64,000 nt of DNA from Pseudomonas alcaligenes (GCF_041729615.1 NZ_CP154874.1:2485001-2549000), one strand, 5' to 3'. Shown: positions 39,413 to 46,512, counted from the stretch's first letter. The notes: generated by a model from the sequence alone, not told the origin. Translations and numbers: made by a program.

Positions 39413-39797
39413 GTAATCTTACACTGGCTTTTGCTTTTTGCCCGCAGGGCGCTAACTTTTCTTTTTTCTTATTTGCAAGCTGCGCACGCTGCCACTTACG
39501 AGTCAATGCATTTGCCGTATAACCTGCAAGTTATTGACTTACTATGTTCCATCATGGCCATGAAGTTTCATGCTTGGTTTTAACCCTGCTCGCTATTTTG
39601 TTGTCAGTTCAAACTCGGTAGCAAGCCATACATTCTTGGTACAATCCACTTATTGTATGAAGCCAAAATTAGAAACTCATTCATACCAATTTTACTGACA
39701 TGCATAAACCTCTATCTGACGTACACCTGCCAAATACACGCAATATTGAACTGCCAGAATAGACAAGACCACATCGCACTGCATTACCATAAATTTC
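39413..39797 (-). other. Cassette 11: no convincing gene
   Basis: About 385 bp between two attC sites. The longest minus-strand ATG frame is 33 codons (39604-39705, MHVSKIGMNEFLILASYNKW at its start), with no clear ribosome site. A TTG-started frame at 39297-39506 runs into the attC. On the plus strand a 65-codon frame (39653-39850) also crosses an attC. It may be a non-coding or decayed cassette. Confidence 0.5.
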
Positions 39798-39887
39798 GGT
39801 TAACGGAGAGGTTAAGGGGCGGACGCAAGCGTAGCTTGTGGACGTCCTGAGTGAGCGGAGCGAGCGACCTTGAACCGTTTGTTAGGC
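39798..39887 (-). repeat. attC site 9
   Basis: Long-stem variant (GGCGGACGCAAGCGTAGC) like site 3, cores GGTTAAC and GTTAGGC. Right end AACCGTTTGTTAG. Confidence 0.85.
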
Positions 39888-40249
39888 TCTGCTTTGCACA
39901 GGTCATTTTTATAAGATTTTCTCATCCAACTCGGGTAGCTGGGATTTAAAACGTAAAGGCTTTCGGAGAATCGTTTTTCTACATAAACCTTGTCTATTTT
40001 GGATTTATATATCCTTGTGCCGCCAGACTGTAGAGACTCAATCGCTTGTTTGTGAAGGCCGCAGAAAACTGCCCAGACCATGATCTTATGCCAGTCACTC
40101 CATGATGCAGAGTGATCTTCAGCTTTGTCCCAAATTGCGGATAGCGTTGGGAAAAATCCGCCATTGCCTTCGGTCAACTTGCCATCGTCAACTCGTACTT
40201 CAGATGGCCATCAATACAATGTCTCTTTTAGTATCTTGCAAAATCTCAT
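39812..40249 (-). pseudogene. Cassette 10: unknown gene with an early in-frame TGA
   Basis: The frame from the ATG at 40249 reads MRFCKILKETLY, then TGA (40211-40213), then WPSEVRVDDGK and on without a break. A TTG at 40177 could restart translation for a 121-residue product. The product also lacks its own stop before the attC and reads through it (tail NKRFKVARSAHSGRPQ). The middle (SWSDWHKIMVWAVFCGLHKQAIESL) looks like real protein. Either it starts at TTG, or the gene is damaged. Confidence 0.55.
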
Positions 40250-40257
40250 CTGGCGGA

Positions 40258-40333
40258 GCCTAACGTTTGGTTAAGGGGCGGGCTTTAGCCCGTCCCAGTG
40301 AGCGAAGCGAACGGTTTGAACCATTTGTTAGAC
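40258..40333 (-). repeat. attC site 10
   Basis: Type A with GGCGGGCTTTAGCCCGTCC stem, cores GCCTAAC and GTTAGAC. Confidence 0.9.
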
Positions 40334-40334
40334 C

Positions 40335-40712
40335 TTACACCGCTACTTGGATGAACGGAAAAGCAGTTCTAAATTCTGCAAGGATAGCCTGGTTCATATG
40401 TAGCGAGTTTATAGCACGCTCTCTAGTTGGGCCGTCAAACACTTCGCGATTACGCAGGTATGTAATGCCAAGAATTGCTTCGTCCTCCTGATTTGTAAAG
40501 CTACGGATAGGGCTGAATCCGATTGCTTTGTAAATATGGACGCGAGGAGCATCAAAGCTCAGCAAATCAACTATGTAATCAGGGTATTCTTCAGTTGATT
40601 CCATGATTCGTGCAGCCCATTGCTGCAATTCATCTGTGCTGATTGAGTTGCTGAGATAGCAATTCACGATAAAGGCAATGGTTGATGAATTTTCTCGGGT
40701 GAATCCGTTCAT
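40335..40712 (-). CDS. Cassette 9: unknown soluble protein
   Basis: 125 residues starting MNGFTRENSSTIAFIVNCYL, predicted alpha-helical and soluble; contains WAARIMESTEEYPDYIVDLLSFD. The length and composition resemble small immunity-like cassette proteins, but no family is recognised. The stop lies 2 bp outside the attC core. Confidence 0.7.
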   Translation of the reverse strand: MNGFTRENSSTIAFIVNCYLSNSISTDELQQWAARIMESTEEYPDYIVDLLSFDAPRVHIYKAIGFSPIRSFTNQEDEAILGITYLRNREVFDGPTRERAINSLHMNQAILAEFRTAFPFIQVAV

Positions 40713-40719
40713 GATCTGG

Positions 40720-40795
40720 GTCTAACGATTAAGCTAAGGGGCCGGCTTCGCCGGTCCCAGCGAACGAAGTGAGCGCTTTGAGCGCATTGTTAGGC
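40720..40795 (-). repeat. attC site 11
   Basis: Type B ends (TAACGATTAAGCTAAGG and GAGCGCATTGTTAG) with GGCCGGC/GCCGGTC stem. Cores GTCTAAC and GTTAGGC. Confidence 0.9.
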
Positions 40796-41187
40796 GAAAT
40801 TGACGCGCCCATATAGTTGACTGCGTGTGCGTAATTTTTACCGGCTGTGTGGACTAGTAAAGAGTGACAGTTGCTGCAGTAATCATCAGCATATTTTTCT
40901 GGAAATTCAAACATCAGTACCGCTGCTTTTAGCTCTGACTCTGAAAAGCCTTCGGACTTAAGTATTTCTATAAAGCGCAGCCTCAAGGAATTTAGCGCAG
41001 CTTTCAGTGGCGCGATTCCAGAGAACCGCTGTGGACAGGGTTCGTCTGCAAGAAGATTAATAAAAACTGTTTCTTCTGCATGCGCTTTTGCTGCTTGCTT
41101 CAGATGTGGATGCACATACGACAAGCCGCTCACTGCGTGGTGCGCGATGCTGTGAGATACGCTGCTTAGTCGCTTACTCGAAGCCAT
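40729..41187 (-). CDS. Cassette 8: unknown protein whose C-terminus is encoded by attC
   Basis: 152 residues. Residues up to about 130 look like a genuine soluble protein (FINLLADEPCPQRFSGIAPL, then DDYCSNCHSLLVHTAGKNYAHAV). The last ~22 residues (SPNNALKALTSFAGTGEAG) come from the attC site, because no stop precedes the core. The tail would change if the cassette were moved next to another attC. No family recognised. Confidence 0.65.
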   Translation of the reverse strand: MASSKRLSSVSHSIAHHAVSGLSYVHPHLKQAAKAHAEETVFINLLADEPCPQRFSGIAPLKAALNSLRLRFIEILKSEGFSESELKAAVLMFEFPEKYADDYCSNCHSLLVHTAGKNYAHAVNYMGASISPNNALKALTSFAGTGEAGPLA

Positions 41188-41194
41188 GAATTTT

Positions 41195-41281
41195 GCCTAA
41201 CGTTTGGCTAAGGGGCGGCCAAAAGCGCAGCTTTTGGACGTCCAAGTGAGCGGAGCGAACGACTTGAGACAAGTGTTAGGC
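41195..41281 (-). repeat. attC site 12
   Basis: Mixed site: left end of type A (TAACGTTTGGCTAAGG), long AAAAGC...GCTTTT inner stem, right core GTTAGGC preceded by ACAAGT. Confidence 0.85.
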
Positions 41282-41325
41282 ACGGTGCTGAGCCGAACAC
41301 TGCTGCCGCAAAACCCGCATTTGCT

Positions 41326-41427
41326 TTACCGCAATGGCCCCGCAGGCGGCGCGATGGTTGCAGCCATGAACTTAATTGGCTGCTCATTTGCTGCACGTTT
41401 TTTGAAGATGGCCTGCGCGCTATCCAT
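41326..41427 (-). CDS. Cassette 7: possible 33-residue peptide
   Basis: The only minus-strand ATG frame in this ~170 bp cassette: MDSAQAIFKKRAANEQ at its start, with CAGGAAAG about 7 bp upstream as a ribosome site. It ends with TAA well before the attC. It is basic and short. It may be a real micropeptide, or the cassette may be gene-less. Confidence 0.35.
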   Translation of the reverse strand: MDSAQAIFKKRAANEQPIKFMAATIAPPAGPLR

Positions 41428-41454
41428 GCGTTTACTTTCCTGATTGCTCTTGCT

Positions 41455-41543
41455 GCCTAACGATTAAGCTAACGGGCAGACAAAAGCGTAGCTTTTGGCT
41501 GTCCAGCGAACGAAGTGAGCGGCAGTTGAGCGCATTGTTAGAG
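41455..41543 (-). repeat. attC site 13
   Basis: Type B ends with AGACAAAAGCGTAGCTTTTG inner stem; cores GCCTAAC and GTTAGAG. Close to site 18. Confidence 0.88.
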
Positions 41544-41921
41544 AACTGCACGCGGTAATTTCTGTACATGCCCGAAGGCGGATGCCAAGGAGAACATGAA
41601 AGAGAACTTTAGAATGGCTATGGCTGCGATGCCAAGCTGTGAAATTTTCTCTTGTACTCCATAGGTCTGAGTTGAAACTAGAATGATGCCGATTAGGCAG
41701 AAGATGAACCCATAAAGCGCGCCGGCGATAGCCCCATTTTTGAGTGGGAAAAGTTTGGACTTGTAACCAGTGACGAAGCCACCAGCTAGCCATGGAAGGT
41801 TATAGATAGCTTCCAGCATGAAGCCTGCGAGGTGGTTGCCCAGTGTGGCCTTGAGGAGCTTAACGATCAGAAATGCAATTGCTGCTGTGGCTAGCCCAAG
41901 TAGTATCGGGTTACGTTCCAT
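41538..41921 (-). CDS. Cassette 6: four-helix membrane protein, unknown
   Basis: 127 residues with four hydrophobic segments (starting LLGLATAAIAFLIVKLL) and a glycine-rich second loop (WLAGGFVTGYKSK). Positive charges after helix 2 suggest a defined topology. The TAA stop is in the attC core. No family recognised. Confidence 0.7.
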   Translation of the reverse strand: MERNPILLGLATAAIAFLIVKLLKATLGNHLAGFMLEAIYNLPWLAGGFVTGYKSKLFPLKNGAIAGALYGFIFCLIGIILVSTQTYGVQEKISQLGIAAIAILKFSFMFSLASAFGHVQKLPRAVL

Positions 41922-41927
41922 GTTTTT

Positions 41928-42004
41928 CTCTAACGATTAAGCTAAGGGGCCGGCTTTAGCCGGTCCCAGCGAACGAAGTGAGCGCTTTGAGCGCATTGTT
42001 AGGA
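41928..42004 (-). repeat. attC site 14
   Basis: Type B ends with GGCCGGCTTTAGCCGGTCC stem; left core CTCTAAC, right core GTTAGGA. Confidence 0.88.
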
Positions 42005-42006
42005 GC

Positions 42007-42348
42007 TTACGCAGGTGCATCGGGTGCTCCTAGTTTTGGAGAGTTTGGGGTGAGGCCAAGCATTGCTTCATGCAGTGTGTCTTGGTTGCACCAATACTGC
42101 TCTATGGTTCCCTCGTGGGTAAACGATGATGTATTGAAGCCTTCCTCAATATCGTTGTACCAGAGGACAGTTTTGCCAATTATGGCAATTGCCCAGAAGC
42201 CACCACCATCGTTACCCCATGGTGAGAGTGCCCATTTTTGCGGTGCTATAGCATTAGCCTCAAACAGCGCGCGAGTTTCTGGAGAGCACTCAACGACTTG
42301 CTGGGCAATCAGCGCTTTCAGTTCATGTAGTTGTATCGGCTGCCACAT
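42007..42348 (-). CDS. Cassette 5: unknown soluble protein
   Basis: 113 residues, aromatic-rich: ALSPWGNDGGGFWAIAIIGK, then VLWYNDIEEGFNTSSF and EQYWCNQDTLHEAM. The compact, acidic, aromatic character is like polymorphic-toxin immunity proteins, but that is only resemblance. Its stop lies 3 bp outside the attC. Confidence 0.7.
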   Translation of the reverse strand: MWQPIQLHELKALIAQQVVECSPETRALFEANAIAPQKWALSPWGNDGGGFWAIAIIGKTVLWYNDIEEGFNTSSFTHEGTIEQYWCNQDTLHEAMLGLTPNSPKLGAPDAPA

Positions 42349-42355
42349 CCTTGGC

Positions 42356-42431
42356 TCCTAACGTTTGGTTAAGGGGCGGGCTTCAGCCCGTCCCAGTGAG
42401 CGAAGCGAACGGTTTGAACCACTAGTTAGGT
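42356..42431 (-). repeat. attC site 15
   Basis: Type A, matching site 6 across its length including the TTCAG loop bases. Belongs to the second copy of the duplicated cassette. Confidence 0.9.
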
Positions 42432-42836
42432 TTCACCACACAGTTGGTTCTGAATTTTCATTGCTATGGCTCCATAACCAATGCCCTTGCCTTTGTTGTG
42501 CTCGGAGAAATTTTGGGTGTTTGTAACATCCTCCCATTGTTCAACCGAAAGCAGTTTCTCATGGGTGTTATCTGTTTCTAGCTCGAACTCAATGAAACGG
42601 CCAGTATTGGTTAGGATTCTTCCGAATAGGCTCGGCATACCTGGAAAGTCGATTTCAAGTTTTAGAACGATTGTGCCGCTCCAGAGTATGCCTTGCTCTT
42701 TGCCGTAGGCGAACAGGGCTGGAGGTATTGGATGCTCATGCCAATATTTGGCTATGGAGAGCAGCCTGTGCTCAGCGATTGCGTTCTGCTCTTGGACATT
42801 AAGCTGCCGCTTTTTTAGCAATCGCGAAATTTCCAT
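42426..42836 (-). CDS. Cassette 4: unknown protein, copy 2 of a duplicated cassette
   Basis: 136 residues, starting MEISRLLKKRQLNVQEQ; otherwise the same protein as 38422-38832. The copies share gene, upstream spacer and downstream attC, so the whole cassette was duplicated. Nine cassettes now separate them, which argues against simple tandem duplication. Confidence 0.75.
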   Translation of the reverse strand: MEISRLLKKRQLNVQEQNAIAEHRLLSIAKYWHEHPIPPALFAYGKEQGILWSGTIVLKLEIDFPGMPSLFGRILTNTGRFIEFELETDNTHEKLLSVEQWEDVTNTQNFSEHNKGKGIGYGAIAMKIQNQLCGET

Positions 42837-42841
42837 GTGAG

Positions 42842-42917
42842 ACCTAACGTTTGGTTAAGGGGCGGGCTTTAGCCCGTCCCAGTGAGCGAAGCGAGCGATT
42901 TGAACCACTAGTTAGGT
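42842..42917 (-). repeat. attC site 16
   Basis: Type A with GGCGGGCTTTAGCCCGTCC stem; cores ACCTAAC and GTTAGGT. Confidence 0.9.
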
Positions 42918-43364
42918 TTCTTGGTACGGGACGCCATAGAGCACATTTCTAGCTCGCCCTTCAAATTCGTGTGCATATGCCTTTAAAGTATTCCACTCAA
43001 TGCGCGCTAAACAATTGGTGGCGGCGCTTCTAATGCTCGCCCATTCATTATGGCTAAACATAAATTGATCATCGCAGTGAAATGCATCACTGCTTAAGTT
43101 GTTGCAGCTTTCAAATATTGAGAGTAGCTCGCTTTTTATATCGGTGGGAATGTCATTTCCGTAATCGTCAGCAAAATCCTTAACCCTTAATATTTTTTCG
43201 CTCCACACTTCGCATGCGGGACAATATGGTATCGATTCGCTTTGTTGTTTTGCTTCGAGCGCAAGAAACTCTAGCCCATAGCAGAGTTGTAGAAATGAAA
43301 GTAGCTTTTCATACTCATCCTCTGCATACCAGTTCCATACCCTGGCTGAGAAAGTAGTTTCCAT
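42912..43364 (-). CDS. Cassette 3: unknown soluble protein
   Basis: 150 residues starting METTFSARVWNWYAEDEYEK, acidic and helical, with a CPAC pair (SIPYCPACEVWSEKI) near residue 48 that could bind metal. The TAA stop is in the attC core. No family recognised. Confidence 0.7.
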   Translation of the reverse strand: METTFSARVWNWYAEDEYEKLLSFLQLCYGLEFLALEAKQQSESIPYCPACEVWSEKILRVKDFADDYGNDIPTDIKSELLSIFESCNNLSSDAFHCDDQFMFSHNEWASIRSAATNCLARIEWNTLKAYAHEFEGRARNVLYGVPYQET

Positions 43365-43369
43365 GTGAT

Positions 43370-43445
43370 ACCTAACGGTTAAGCTAAGGGGCCGGCTTCG
43401 CCGGTCCCAGCGAACGGAGTGAGCGCTTTGAGCGCATTGTTAGGC
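43370..43445 (-). repeat. attC site 17
   Basis: Type B right end (GAGCGCATTGTTAG), left TAACGGTTAAGCTAAGG, GGCCGGC/GCCGGTC stem; cores ACCTAAC and GTTAGGC. Confidence 0.9.
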
Positions 43446-43823
43446 GGCATACCCGATAGGAGTGCCACCAAACGGCGGCTCGTAGTTGCCGGTAATAAAA
43501 AGAACAACAAAAACAAGGTTCACCACAATGGCAACCGCTACTAATGCAAAGAAGTAGATTAGGTATATTCGCTCGCTTTTGTGCCAGAGCGGCTGTCGGC
43601 GGATGAGCCGCCTGAGATCAGCTCGACGATCAATAGCTAGAACCAATAAGACTAAGCAGCTGCCTAGGCCAATAAAATACCAGCCCCATAATACAGAAAT
43701 AGCAGTCACGAAAAGACCTGTATCGGCTAGCGCAACCAAGGTGTTTGCTGTAACTCCAATGGCGGTAGCCAATTTCGTTTTCCAGCTGGCACCGTACGGT
43801 TTGTCAAAGTCAAAATCAGTCAC
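43440..43823 (-). CDS. Cassette 2: membrane protein, unknown
   Basis: 127 residues: cytoplasmic start (MTDFDFDKPYGASWKTK), two membrane segments, a basic loop (DRRADLRRLIRRQPLWHKSER), a third segment, and a short glycine/proline tail. The stop TAA is in the attC core. No family recognised. Confidence 0.7.
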   Translation of the reverse strand: MTDFDFDKPYGASWKTKLATAIGVTANTLVALADTGLFVTAISVLWGWYFIGLGSCLVLLVLAIDRRADLRRLIRRQPLWHKSERIYLIYFFALVAVAIVVNLVFVVLFITGNYEPPFGGTPIGYAA

Positions 43824-43837
43824 TGATATTAAATTCC

Positions 43838-43926
43838 GCCTAACGATTAAGCTAACGGGCAGACAAAAGCATAGCTTTTGGCTGTCCAGCGAACGAAGTG
43901 AGCGGCAGTTAAGCGCATTGTTAGGC
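43838..43926 (-). repeat. attC site 18 (nearest the right end)
   Basis: Type B ends with AGACAAAAGCATAGCTTTTG inner stem; cores GCCTAAC and GTTAGGC. Nearly the same as site 13. Confidence 0.9.
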
Positions 43927-43932
43927 GTGCTC

Positions 43933-44436
43933 CTATGTGATTTCAGAAACTATTATTTTTATAGTCAAGGCCAGAGCTATAAGAATAAGGCTTGGCTTTA
44001 GAAGTTTGTTCTGAAAGTCATAATAGGTGACCTCGTTTTTTCTTCTATCCATGTGATCAATGACCACGCTCCAACTATAGATGCAGAACAAAAGTGCGCC
44101 TATTGTCAGCAGGATTGTCGGTATTAATTCATACATTATGAATAGTGCGGTATCTGCGTTCATTCCTAGGTTGGCGGGAGTGTGCGAAAGGCTTTGCATG
44201 ACAAAGGGGATAATTATAAGCGGTAGCGTAAAAGCTGCTTCTCGCGCGCCGTTTAGCTTTCTATAGGGTACTCTGTTTGAGCCGTCAGGTCGTCTTTGCT
44301 CTGGCGATGCTATTAGATTATGTATGTATTGCTCATCATCAATCTCATAACATGACTTTTTACAGCCAGAGCAGATTTCTGCTGACATATGGTTCTCTGC
44401 ATTGCAGTTGATGCACTGCCATTTCTCAGATTTCAT
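43933..44436 (-). CDS. Cassette 1: zinc-finger membrane protein
   Basis: 167 residues. The N-terminus has a four-cysteine knuckle (WQCINCNAENHMSAEICSGC) like a RanBP2 or zinc-ribbon finger, followed by three hydrophobic segments in the C-terminal half. As the first gene of the array it is nearest to any promoter at the right boundary. Function unknown. Confidence 0.72.
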   Translation of the reverse strand: MKSEKWQCINCNAENHMSAEICSGCKKSCYEIDDEQYIHNLIASPEQRRPDGSNRVPYRKLNGAREAAFTLPLIIIPFVMQSLSHTPANLGMNADTALFIMYELIPTILLTIGALLFCIYSWSVVIDHMDRRKNEVTYYDFQNKLLKPSLILIALALTIKIIVSEIT

Positions 44437-44458
44437 GCGTGGCTCATTGCTGGTGAGT

Positions 44459-44465
44459 GCCTAAC
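44459..44465 (-). repeat. Terminal recombination core, candidate attI or lone half-site
   Basis: Minus-strand GTTAGGC 22 bp before the first cassette gene, with no matching attC partner to its right. In an intact integron this is the position of attI, with the integrase gene beyond. The next 60 bp contain the palindrome ATGCCTAGGGATAGGCAT (44481-44498). No integrase is present before purE. Confidence 0.5.
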
Positions 44466-44795
44466 TAGTGTTTATACGACATGCCTAGGGATAGGCATGG
44501 TGTTCGATACTGGTTGTATTGGCTATAGCTGGGCATTGCGATGCCTATATATAGCCACGCCGTATGGAGTGCGACAGGAAGAGTAGGAGCAGGGCGCATA
44601 CGGACTTCCATATCCAGCGAGAGGGGGATGCTGGCAGTCTGCCCCAGCGCCAGGCGCGTCTCAAGCGTGGCCGGCCTTCCTTATTAAGGAGGGGCCGGCC
44701 CGCCCCTGCTGACGGACGGTCACGCCACAGGCGCGACTGCCGTGGCTTTGCGGTATACTGCGCCGCCTCCGGGCCGCCCTGGCCCGAACCCGCAC
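44466..44795. other. Array-purE boundary without a gene
   Basis: About 330 bp with no credible gene. It holds the ATGCCTA/TAGGCAT palindrome at 44481-44498, a second hairpin at 44669-44700 (GGCCGGCC arms around CCTTATTAAGG), and a TATACT hexamer at about 44754 that may be the purE -10. Composition changes from array-like to chromosome-like around 44570. Confidence 0.5.
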
Positions 44796-44834
44796 ATGAC
44801 AAGCCACGCCGAATGCGTGGCTTGTTGGTTTTTG
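44796..44834 (+). terminator. Hairpin plus T tract in the purE leader; candidate attenuator
   Basis: ACAAGCCACGC (44799-44809) and GCGTGGCTTGT (44815-44825) form a perfect 11 bp stem with a five-base loop, followed by TGGTTTTTG. It sits 36 bp before the purE start and within its probable leader. A 25-codon frame (44796-44873) overlaps the stem and ends in the ATGA of purE, but has no ribosome site. Confidence 0.65.
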
Positions 44835-44869
44835 TCGCGCCGACAGGCGCCCGAGCAAGAGGCAGAACG

Positions 44870-45358
44870 ATGAGCGCACTGGTTGGCGTGATCATGGGCT
44901 CCAAGTCCGACTGGAGCACCCTGAGCCACACCGCGGAGATGCTGGACAAGCTGGGCATCCCCTACGAAGTGCAGGTGGTGTCCGCCCACCGCACCCCGGA
45001 CCTGTTGTTCCAGTACGCCGAGCAGGCCGAGGGCCGTGGCATCCGGGTGATCATCGCCGGTGCTGGCGGCGCCGCCCACCTGCCGGGCATGTGCGCGGCC
45101 AAGACCCACCTGCCGGTGCTCGGCGTGCCGGTGCAGTCCGCCGTGCTGTCGGGCGTCGATTCGCTGCTGTCCATCGTGCAGATGCCGGCCGGCATCCCGG
45201 TCGCCACCCTGGCCATCGGCAAGGCCGGGGCGATCAACGCCGCGCTGCTCGCCGCCAGCATCCTCGGCCACCAGCACCCGCAGTTCCACGCGAAGCTCAA
45301 GCAGTTCCGCGACGAGCAGACCCAGACCGTGCTGGACAATCCTGATCCCCGCTCCTGA
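44870..45358 (+). CDS. purE: N5-carboxyaminoimidazole ribonucleotide mutase
   Basis: 162 residues from the ATG at 44870 ([15 protein letters not shown]), the standard N-terminus with a nearby GAGGCAG. The conserved SAHRTPD and [10 protein letters not shown] motifs are present. It converts N5-CAIR to CAIR in purine synthesis and works with PurK, encoded 13 bp downstream. The open frame continues upstream to 44564, but that part has no similarity to PurE. Confidence 0.96.
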   Translation: MSALVGVIMGSKSDWSTLSHTAEMLDKLGIPYEVQVVSAHRTPDLLFQYAEQAEGRGIRVIIAGAGGAAHLPGMCAAKTHLPVLGVPVQSAVLSGVDSLLSIVQMPAGIPVATLAIGKAGAINAALLAASILGHQHPQFHAKLKQFRDEQTQTVLDNPDPRS

Positions 45359-45371
45359 CTGGAATGAACAG

Positions 45372-46457
45372 ATGAAGATCGGCGTAATCGGTGGCGGCCA
45401 GCTGGGCCGCATGATGGCCCTGGCGGGCACTCCGCTGGGCATGCAGTTCGCCTTCCTCGACCCGGCCCCGGATGCCTGCGCGCAGGCCCTCGGCGAGCAT
45501 ATCCGCGCCGACTACGGCGACCAGGATCACCTGCGCCAGCTGGCCGACGAGGTCGACCTGGTGACCTTCGAGTTCGAGAGCGTGCCGGCCGAGACCGTCG
45601 CCTTCCTCTCCCAGTTCGTGCCGGTCTACCCGAGCGCCGAGGCGCTGCGCATCGCCCGTGACCGCTGGTTCGAGAAGTCCATGTTCAAGGACCTCGGCAT
45701 CCCCACTCCGGATTTCGCCGACGTGCAGAGCCAGGCCGACCTGGACGCCGCCGTGGCCGCCATCGGCCTGCCGGCGGTGCTCAAGACCCGTACCCTGGGC
45801 TACGACGGCAAGGGCCAGAAGGTCCTGCGCCAGCCGGCGGATGTGGTCGGCGCCTTCGCCGAGCTGGGCAGCGTGCCATGCATCCTCGAAGGCTTCGTGC
45901 CCTTCACCGGCGAGGTGTCGCTGGTGGCCGTGCGCGCCCGCGACGGCGAGACGCGCTTCTACCCGCTGGTGCACAACACCCATGTCGGCGGCATCCTCAA
46001 CCTGTCGGTGGCCAGCACCGCGCACCCGCTGCAGGCACTGGCCGAGGACTACGTCGGCCGCGTGCTGCAGAAGCTCGACTATGTCGGCGTGCTGGCCTTC
46101 GAGTTCTTCGAGGTGGACGGCGGCCTGAAGGCCAACGAGATCGCCCCGCGCGTACACAACTCCGGGCACTGGACCATCGAAGGCGCCGAGTGCAGCCAGT
46201 TCGAGAACCACCTGCGCGCCGTCGCCGGCCTGCCGCTGGGCTCCACCGCCAAGGTGGGCGAGAGCGCCATGCTCAACTTCATCGGCGCGGTGCCGGAAGT
46301 GAGCAAGGTGATCGCCATCGAGGACTGCCACCTGCACCACTACGGCAAGGCCTTCAAGGCCGGGCGCAAGGTCGGCCACGCCACCCTGCGCTGCAAGGAT
46401 ATGGCGACCCTCAAGGCACGCATCGCCGAGGTCGAGGCGCTGATCGCCCAGGCCTGA
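45372..46457 (+). CDS. purK: N5-carboxyaminoimidazole ribonucleotide synthetase
   Basis: 361 residues from the ATG at 45372 (MKIGVIGGGQLGRMM). ATP-grasp enzyme with the FVPFTGEVSLVAVR and EIAPRVHNSGHWT motifs. It makes N5-CAIR from AIR, ATP and bicarbonate, feeding PurE. The length is normal for the family. Confidence 0.96.
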   Translation: MKIGVIGGGQLGRMMALAGTPLGMQFAFLDPAPDACAQALGEHIRADYGDQDHLRQLADEVDLVTFEFESVPAETVAFLSQFVPVYPSAEALRIARDRWFEKSMFKDLGIPTPDFADVQSQADLDAAVAAIGLPAVLKTRTLGYDGKGQKVLRQPADVVGAFAELGSVPCILEGFVPFTGEVSLVAVRARDGETRFYPLVHNTHVGGILNLSVASTAHPLQALAEDYVGRVLQKLDYVGVLAFEFFEVDGGLKANEIAPRVHNSGHWTIEGAECSQFENHLRAVAGLPLGSTAKVGESAMLNFIGAVPEVSKVIAIEDCHLHHYGKAFKAGRKVGHATLRCKDMATLKARIAEVEALIAQA

Positions 46458-46512
46458 CCGTCCGGGGCATCGGCTAAGCTTTGCGCATCACTTCCGCGAA
46501 GCCGAGCCGCCG

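Noticed and set aside
39653..39850. Plus-strand 65-codon frame in cassette 11
   Set aside because: Wrong orientation for the array, TTG start without ribosome site, and its end is attC.
36146..43926. CRISPR array as an explanation of the regularly spaced repeats
   Set aside because: Spacing is 200-500 bp with genes in between, repeats are 68-90 bp imperfect palindromes with integron cores, and no cas genes are present.
44796..44873. 25-codon leader peptide before purE
   Set aside because: It ends neatly in the purE ATGA, but there is no ribosome site and its codons are accounted for by the hairpin; kept only as a remark on the attenuator.
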